Positions 9,601 to 12,524 of a stretch of 12,524 nucleotides of DNA are shown here, in pieces. The stretch lies in contig CAOKFJ010000021.1 of assembly GCA_948467695.1 (NCBI GenBank), positions 1 through 12,524 on the forward strand, read 5' to 3'. Numbering within the stretch: the first letter of the stretch is position 1; the number at the start of each line of letters is the position of its first letter. The notes below the pieces were generated by a model, which saw only the letters and a list, made by a program, of their open reading frames with translations, made no database searches and was not told the DNA's origin. The position numbers and the translations under genes are program-made. Source of the stretch: an uncultured Allobaculum sp. Lineage in GTDB: Bacteria > Bacillota_I > Bacilli_A > Erysipelotrichales > Erysipelotrichaceae.

Positions 9601-10499
9601 CTTCCTCTGCGCAGATGAAAAACAAAGTCAGCGACCAGGAGAAAACAGACGACAGCACATGGGGGACCCTTTCCGTCATTGGTGGACATGAGGGCGCGGA
9701 CATCACAACGTATGGCGTTGTCGACAATTCGGATCCCTACAACGGCGGCTACTACGCCCTCAAGGGCAAAGCCATCGACTACGCAGTCACTCTTCCAGCC
9801 GGCGATCACACCATCATGGTTGGAAACAGCGGCTGGTGGAGCATGGGCCGCACCATGGAACTCATCGCCACCACCTCCGAAGGTGAAATGAAGCTGACCG
9901 ACTGCAATGCGCACAACAACGCACATTCTGCATACAGCGCGAACCTCCACCTCGATAAAGAGGAAACCGTTCGACTGACAATCCGCAAAACCGATGGAAA
10001 CGATCCAATCGTCTCGTGGCTCGCCATCGCTTCCGATTCTGCAACGGACAACAGCGCACTTGCCAAACGCGTTGAAGAAATCGAAGCTGAAAATCTCACT
10101 CAGGAACCCGATGGTACGCATAAATACACGATAACTTCGTGGAACGCCTTTACTGAAGTGATGACAAACGCGAAAGCTCTGCTTGAAAAAACAGATGCTT
10201 CCCAGAACGAACTTGATGAAACACTGATCGCGCTCAACAATGCGCGTGAAGGTCTTGCGCTCGTCAACCTCCACCCCGCACTCATCGTCTCCAACTACGC
10301 GCATGCGCTCGACCTTTCTATCTTCCTTGAGAAAGGACAGAGCGAAATGAAAGCAAATCTTGACGCGGTCGATTCCCAAATCAATGCACCAGAAAGTCAG
10401 GATGCTCTCAACAGCAGCGCAGGAAATCTGAACCGTTCCCTGTTTGATCTGCGTATCACCCCCTCGGAAGACATCCTGAAAGAACGCTACGGCAAATAA
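6627..10499 (+). CDS. secreted GH30 hydrolase, endo-beta-1,6-galactanase-like
   Basis: ATG 6627 follows AAAGG (6616-6620) by 6 nt and opens a signal peptide (cleavage near residue 33, VHA-AEG). The 1290-residue protein contains a GH30 (beta/alpha)8 barrel with GWGTSLCWWAN, NIGRYNIGGGD (99-109), acid/base Glu440 in NEP and nucleophile Glu540 in SEVDG. A CBM6/35-like sandwich (about 168-290) interrupts the barrel. After the GH30 beta-domain come an F5/8C/CBM32-like domain (765-901), an Ig-like domain from WFVDD (905-973), a galactose-binding-like domain (974-1137) and two FIVAR-like helical repeats (1140-1285). GH30 enzymes are retaining hydrolases acting on beta-linked glycans. The motif set is closest to the endo-beta-1,6-galactanase branch, so arabinogalactan side chains are the likely substrate (inferred). 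No LPXTG or membrane anchor is present; the enzyme is probably secreted or held by non-covalent binding. It is the intact tandem sister of the broken gene upstream, transcribed alone from its own leader. Confidence 0.9.
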   Translation: MKHTSRHRLAALLCTASLSLGSLSSLALPVHAAEGDPDQTIYLRTGRPWTLNDTDGDGLGEFDGWGTSLCWWANRLGYSDTMAKDAAKKFFSDEGLDLNIGRYNIGGGDATTPKLNANAKCTLYGLDKEHNGPDYSGSSMHVSTNSYRDTTLWERTDRDLGLLKGAPVGSLQEIGWVGPLDAEPGQADTLKYTVHTDKAGAYQVKLLFKLIGGNPGRHACIRVNGTETKIIDETIAEQNVIARQDNMKIYLGVFEDVQLKEGDNTIEIGGNPEANNPYMYDFLSMHVVADEDSIELPTSDPGLHKEHITRSDSDLPGYCVDVTRIALDETHTIDWYKDNFERVDEKCGYAWNYDWNADKTEYNVLDKALAVSGDEFIVEAFSTTPPYFMCESLCCSGNYDPSKDNLRPDSHEAFVTYLVDVIEHLQSKGVKIQSLSAFNEPNSAYWKAYSPKQEGCHFDTATMDAIIPILDRELKERNIDLILSAADETSIDVQTQTIKDFSKKSKDIIDRIDVHTYTEGDRAALHQQAVNNQKNLWMSEVDGSFEAGENAGEMTAPLGLAHRIIDDVAGMKCNAWVFWNLIDAQADSSDYGMSFVEKGSELDKPTVEDHDWYGRNYGFWGLACGDHNNQEVILSMKYYGFGQFTRYIRPGYTLFESTGNTLSAYDPVEKKAVIVAINDRAADSMTRFNLGGFTGTPSKVTAIRTSGSMENGEKWADVSASDSISIDKDNNSFTANLKGNSITTYIVEGVGEMKKAETRPLKTIIVDNDHITSSTPYNNSSSNTAYTLQDGDCNTYFDGYTSNEGPGYVIYDLQKETEIAAFSYAPRYGFAWRCNGAEISGSHDGETWTPLYTIPSAPAEGKDTFVYKEFFDNQNDTFRYIRYTNSKEDANIAEVKVYTYDIATNAWFVDDTRNSLPETMTIEGQECPVEWIVNDAFKDTKPFETVAIKGFAATGKEETVEVTAFTQLIPANLEYMIDCNSPDSLTHQYALASSAQMKNKVSDQEKTDDSTWGTLSVIGGHEGADITTYGVVDNSDPYNGGYYALKGKAIDYAVTLPAGDHTIMVGNSGWWSMGRTMELIATTSEGEMKLTDCNAHNNAHSAYSANLHLDKEETVRLTIRKTDGNDPIVSWLAIASDSATDNSALAKRVEEIEAENLTQEPDGTHKYTITSWNAFTEVMTNAKALLEKTDASQNELDETLIALNNAREGLALVNLHPALIVSNYAHALDLSIFLEKGQSEMKANLDAVDSQINAPESQDALNSSAGNLNRSLFDLRITPSEDILKERYGK

Positions 10500-10544
10500 T
10501 CGATCTCTCTCAGGCAAGAGTACTCCACCCGCACTAAAATAAAG

Positions 10545-10582
10545 AACCGCGCCAGCCGGATCGCCCAGCTGACGCGGTTTTA
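10545..10582. terminator. bidirectional terminator after copy 2
   Basis: AACCGCGCCAGC (10545-10556) pairs with GCTGACGCGGTT (10568-10579), with the same single C-A mismatch as the copy 1 terminator, followed by TTTTA. On the minus strand the same stem is followed by CTTTATTTTA, so it can also end transcription of the converging minus-strand gene remnant, whose stop codon lies inside it. Confidence 0.8.
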
Positions 10583-11123
10583 TTGCTTGATTATTGAAGT
10601 CAGCCTCTCGTCACCCACCAATTCTTTGTATAGACAAGTTTTAACAAGCGCATTTCTAAAACTGTCTTTGGTCAATTTAAGTTGCTGATTGGCGCTGGCT
10701 CTAACAACATGAGGATATTCCTTTGGATTAGCTTCCATCAAAGCAATGACGTTGGAACAATCCCCCATTCCTTTGGATTTATGGGAGATCGGACCAAAAA
10801 TCACATCAGAATAATTAAAGTTATACCGAAGCTTCTTATAATCAAACTGATTCGCTTTCTCGTGAAGAATCACTTCAATCTGGTTAGGATTGATTCCGTT
10901 TTTTCGAGCTGTCTGCTCAATAATCTTCTGCTCAGGTGCCTGAGTGGCAACGACAAGAATCTTTGCTGTATTAGGATTGAAGCACCAGCCAACCGCATCA
11001 TACTCATCTGCATCAAGTGTACAATTCTCAACAAAATATCAGCAGAATGTGAAATTTAAGAATCGACTATTTGTGATTAAGCTTCTTGAAATATGTTCCG
11101 CTTGGAATATTAGGGCGCTTCAT
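10580..11123 (-). pseudogene. decayed gene of unknown family
   Basis: A convincing start is ATG at 11121-11123 (minus strand) behind GAAAGG six bases upstream. It encodes MKRPNIPSGTYFKKLNHK, then meets TAG at 11067-11069. A different frame, open from 11038 to TAA at 10580-10582, then encodes about 152 residues with protein-like composition. It contains AKILVVATQAP followed by a helix (a Rossmann-like beta-alpha pattern), IEVILHEKANQFDYKKL, and SDVIFGPISHKSKGMGD. Joining the parts needs a frame change plus bypass of TGA at 11039-11041, so I read this as one gene of about 180 codons with at least two lesions. The alternative is a shorter intact product starting at GTG 10871-10873 (97 residues), but no ribosome binding site was seen. 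I do not recognise the family. The stretch is clearly more A+T-rich than the hydrolase genes, which suggests separate origin. Confidence 0.55.
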
Positions 11124-11175
11124 CAGTAACCTTTCGTCCTATCAGGCACATTTTCACTTTCTTGTTCTCTGCTCA

Positions 11176-11214
11176 CATAAATAAACCCGATCAGCATGAA
11201 CTGCCAATCGGGTT
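11176..11214 (-). terminator. terminator of the minus-strand membrane protein gene
   Basis: AACCCGAT (11184-11191) and ATCGGGTT (11207-11214) form a perfect 8-bp stem with a short inner CAG/CTG pairing. On the minus strand the stem runs into TTATTTAT. It lies 46 nt past the stop codon of the 12271-11261 gene and so ends it before the decayed gene. Confidence 0.7.
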
Positions 11215-11260
11215 GATGGATACTTAGTTGGTGACAAGCAACCCGCTTCATCCGGATCGC

Positions 11261-12271
11261 TTATTGTTTCTTTCTGCGCTCCCATTCCTGAGAGAGAAGG
11301 ATGGCAGTCTGCAGTTTTTCCTGCGTATTGTTTTTCTTGAGGAAGTAAGCCTGTGCTTCAGCTGCGTTTTCCATATTCGTAACGGAGAAATCAATCGCAT
11401 TGAGCGCGTTAAGAACTTCTTCCTGCGCGGAACGGATCGCTGAGACCAATAGTTCCTGAATGCCTGTGATCTCGTCGAGCTTCTGAATGACAATCTCGAG
11501 ATTGGTGATGATCGCACCGATCATGCTGTCGTAGTAGAACATGCGATATGCGCCATCTGGTCCATTAAGATCTTCAGCCTGTCTGGATCTGACATACTTG
11601 TACAGCGCGGAAATGGCGACCAGATTTCGGCAGTCTTCCTGAATGACATCATCCTTGTAGAAGTCTTCCGAGATCACGACGTAATTGTCTGCAAGTTTGA
11701 TGGCTTCATTCAAGTACGACTGAAATTCGCCCTGCTGACGAAGATGCTCGAGAGCCTGTTCATAGGATGTGGCTTTGATTCTTTCTGTGCGCTCTCTTTC
11801 TTTCAGCCAGTGATTGACATCATTTCCACCTGCGGCAGTCCCCGGCAGAACCGCTGCGAGAAAAGCGATGTACGCACCGTTTTTGAGTGCGCTTGCCGGA
11901 ATCTCATGAAGGATGTCTTCAGTCGACTGCCCGCAGATTACTCGTCCAAGCAGTTCCGGGAATCTCGCGATCAGCGCCATCAGAGCTCCAAGGATGGTTC
12001 CCATGATGAAACCGACAATGAAACAGATGAATACTTTACCGACAATCGCCAGCGCTAACTGGCTTTTGCTTTGTTCAAGCGCTGCGAGCGCGTTTTTTGC
12101 TTTAATGTACTGCTGCACATATTTGCGGTTCTTTTCCTTGTGCCAGCAAACCAGTGCTTCAAGCTCATCAATGAGCTGGTTAATTTCAAATTTTTCTGAC
12201 TCGAGGCGGTACGCCTCTGACAGTCGTTCTTCTAATGTGGGATTACGGTAAACGAGTTCATTCATAGTCAT
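11261..12271 (-). CDS. coiled-coil membrane protein of unknown function
   Basis: The 336-residue protein is not one I recognise. Residues 12-71 are a charged heptad-like helix. Residues 72-103 are a long hydrophobic segment carrying a glycine zipper, GxxxGxxxG (Gly87, Gly91, Gly95). Residues 131-148 are a second, weaker hydrophobic segment ending PGTAAGG. Residues 150-336 are predicted helical and charged, with a conserved-looking block YKYVRSRQAEDLNGPDGAY and a basic end, ERRKKQ. There is no signal peptide or enzyme motif, so it is probably an inner-membrane or membrane-perturbing helical protein. The start is uncertain: GAGGG lies 3 nt before the first ATG (12269-12271) and 9 nt before the second (12263-12265), so MNELVYRN may be the true N-terminus. 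It is monocistronic, with its own terminator (11176-11214). Its function cannot be inferred from its neighbours. Confidence 0.8.
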   Translation of the reverse strand: MTMNELVYRNPTLEERLSEAYRLESEKFEINQLIDELEALVCWHKEKNRKYVQQYIKAKNALAALEQSKSQLALAIVGKVFICFIVGFIMGTILGALMALIARFPELLGRVICGQSTEDILHEIPASALKNGAYIAFLAAVLPGTAAGGNDVNHWLKERERTERIKATSYEQALEHLRQQGEFQSYLNEAIKLADNYVVISEDFYKDDVIQEDCRNLVAISALYKYVRSRQAEDLNGPDGAYRMFYYDSMIGAIITNLEIVIQKLDEITGIQELLVSAIRSAQEEVLNALNAIDFSVTNMENAAEAQAYFLKKNNTQEKLQTAILLSQEWERRKKQ

Positions 12272-12313
12272 TCTCCCTCTTATTCGTGATCTTCACCAAA
12301 TAAACATTTAGTA

Positions 12314-12339
12314 TTTATATTTCATTCGTTAATGAAATA
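12314..12339 (-). promoter_or_regulatory. possible promoter with overlapping palindrome
   Basis: On the minus strand TATAAA (12314-12319) lies about 42 nt before the start of the membrane protein gene and could be its -10 box; no good -35 is visible (CTGTAT at a 17-nt spacing is weak). The perfect inverted repeat TATTTCATT-CGTT-AATGAAATA (12318-12339) overlaps its upstream edge, where a repressor could block polymerase. Both roles are inferred. Confidence 0.35.
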
Positions 12340-12359
12340 CAGATACAAGAACTTCGGGT

Positions 12360-12394
12360 GAACCGCTGCATGTCGAATATGGAAATGCAGGTTC
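12360..12394. repeat. imperfect inverted repeat
   Basis: GAACC-GC-TGCAT (12360-12371) pairs with ATGCAGGTTC (12385-12394) across a two-base bulge. No T run follows on either strand, so I do not call it a terminator. It sits directly downstream of a short minus-strand reading frame at the window edge. Confidence 0.35.
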
Positions 12395-12399
12395 AAAAC

Positions 12400-12483
12400 T
12401 TACTCATTTTCTGCATCGCAAGTCCTCGTTGTGTTTGTGATGCACGACCAGAACTCCGACGCCTCTTCCGCTGTGAATCCCAT
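12400..12483 (-). CDS. possible small ORF or tail of an off-window gene
   Basis: A 27-residue frame (MGFTAEEASEFW...DAENE, stop 12400-12402) has an acidic, protein-like composition, but it has no clear ribosome binding site, and the same frame meets a TGA further upstream within the window. It could be a small peptide gene, the end of a damaged gene beyond the right edge, or chance. Nothing else was recognised in 12340-12524. Confidence 0.15.
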   Translation of the reverse strand: MGFTAEEASEFWSCITNTTRTCDAENE

Positions 12484-12524
12484 TTTCTGCTGTCTGAAAC
12501 GGCAACCGGATCAGGAACAGCTAA

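Larger units (their letters stand above)
1..10582 (+). repeat. tandem duplication of the GH30 transcription unit
   Basis: Copy 1 (about 1-6234) and copy 2 (about 6521-10582) share, in order, the cre-like 15-mer, signal peptide, GH30 with inserted CBM, F5/8C, Ig, galactose-binding and FIVAR modules, the last residues PSEDILKERYGK, and the terminator stem. They differ by the GH43 cassette, the 26-nt lesion and many synonymous changes. Of the last 20 residues, 18 are identical. The duplicated unit therefore ran from promoter to terminator. Confidence 0.8.

Noticed and set aside
6639..10517. A 1292-codon open frame antisense to the whole of GH30 copy 2, and a 1378-codon one antisense to copy 1 (2033-6169)
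   Set aside because: They follow from codon choice in the sense genes, which avoid TTA, CTA and TCA codons. The antisense translations have no signal or domain pattern, and the sense frames contain clear GH30/GH43 motifs.
10682..11059. A 125-codon plus-strand frame in the A+T-rich region
   Set aside because: It lies opposite the minus-strand remnant, which has the better composition, the conserved-looking motifs and the start site with ribosome binding site.
1..12524. CRISPR arrays, tRNA or rRNA genes, insertion sequences
   Set aside because: No spaced short repeats, cloverleaf-like segments, transposase motifs or terminal inverted repeats with target duplications were found.

Overview
The window holds two very large, tandemly duplicated, co-oriented genes for secreted multidomain glycoside hydrolases. 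They are followed by a short A+T-rich stretch with a decayed gene and by a membrane/coiled-coil protein gene on the opposite strand. The purine-rich AAAGG-type ribosome binding sites, secreted proteins built from GH30, GH43, F5/8C, LamG, Ig-like and FIVAR modules, and a CcpA-box-like site point to a gut-type Bacillota (Firmicutes). An Erysipelotrichaceae-like glycan degrader fits, but that family-level guess is weak.

Layout. 1-87: leader of the first gene with a cre-like element. 88-6136 (+): copy 1, a signal peptide plus GH30 enzyme fused to a LamG-Ig-Ig-GH43 cassette and C-terminal Ig, galactose-binding and FIVAR modules. It is broken near its 5' end by the loss of 26 nt (at 379/380) that encode a conserved GH30 barrel strand. 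6137-6626: a terminator followed by the A+T-rich promoter/leader region of copy 2, with a second cre-like element. 6627-10499 (+): copy 2, an intact 1290-residue GH30 enzyme with the same architecture but no LamG-GH43 cassette. 10545-10582: a terminator almost identical in its stem to the one after copy 1. 10580-11123 (-): a decayed gene of unknown family with a good start site but an early stop and a frame change. 11176-11214: a terminator for the minus strand. 11261-12271 (-): a 336-residue protein with coiled coils and a glycine-zipper membrane segment, function unknown. 12272-12524: a possible promoter with a perfect palindrome, then nothing I can name securely.

How the genes work together. 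The GH30 signature (GWGTSLCWWAN, NIGRYNIGGGD, NEP, SEVDG) most resembles the endo-beta-1,6-galactanase branch of GH30. A GH43 domain on the same chain would suit removal of arabinose or galactose from type II arabinogalactan or a similar branched galactan; this substrate is an inference. Both proteins have signal peptides and several carbohydrate-binding modules, but no LPXTG motif or membrane anchor, so they should act outside the cell. In the strain as sequenced only copy 2 should be exported as an active GH30. The GH43-bearing copy 1 needs the frame lesion checked. The right-hand genes show no functional link to the hydrolases.

The most unusual structural points are a carbohydrate-binding-like beta-sandwich inserted inside the GH30 barrel, a GH43 cassette present in only one of two sister genes, and reuse of the same cre-like site and terminator stem around both copies.
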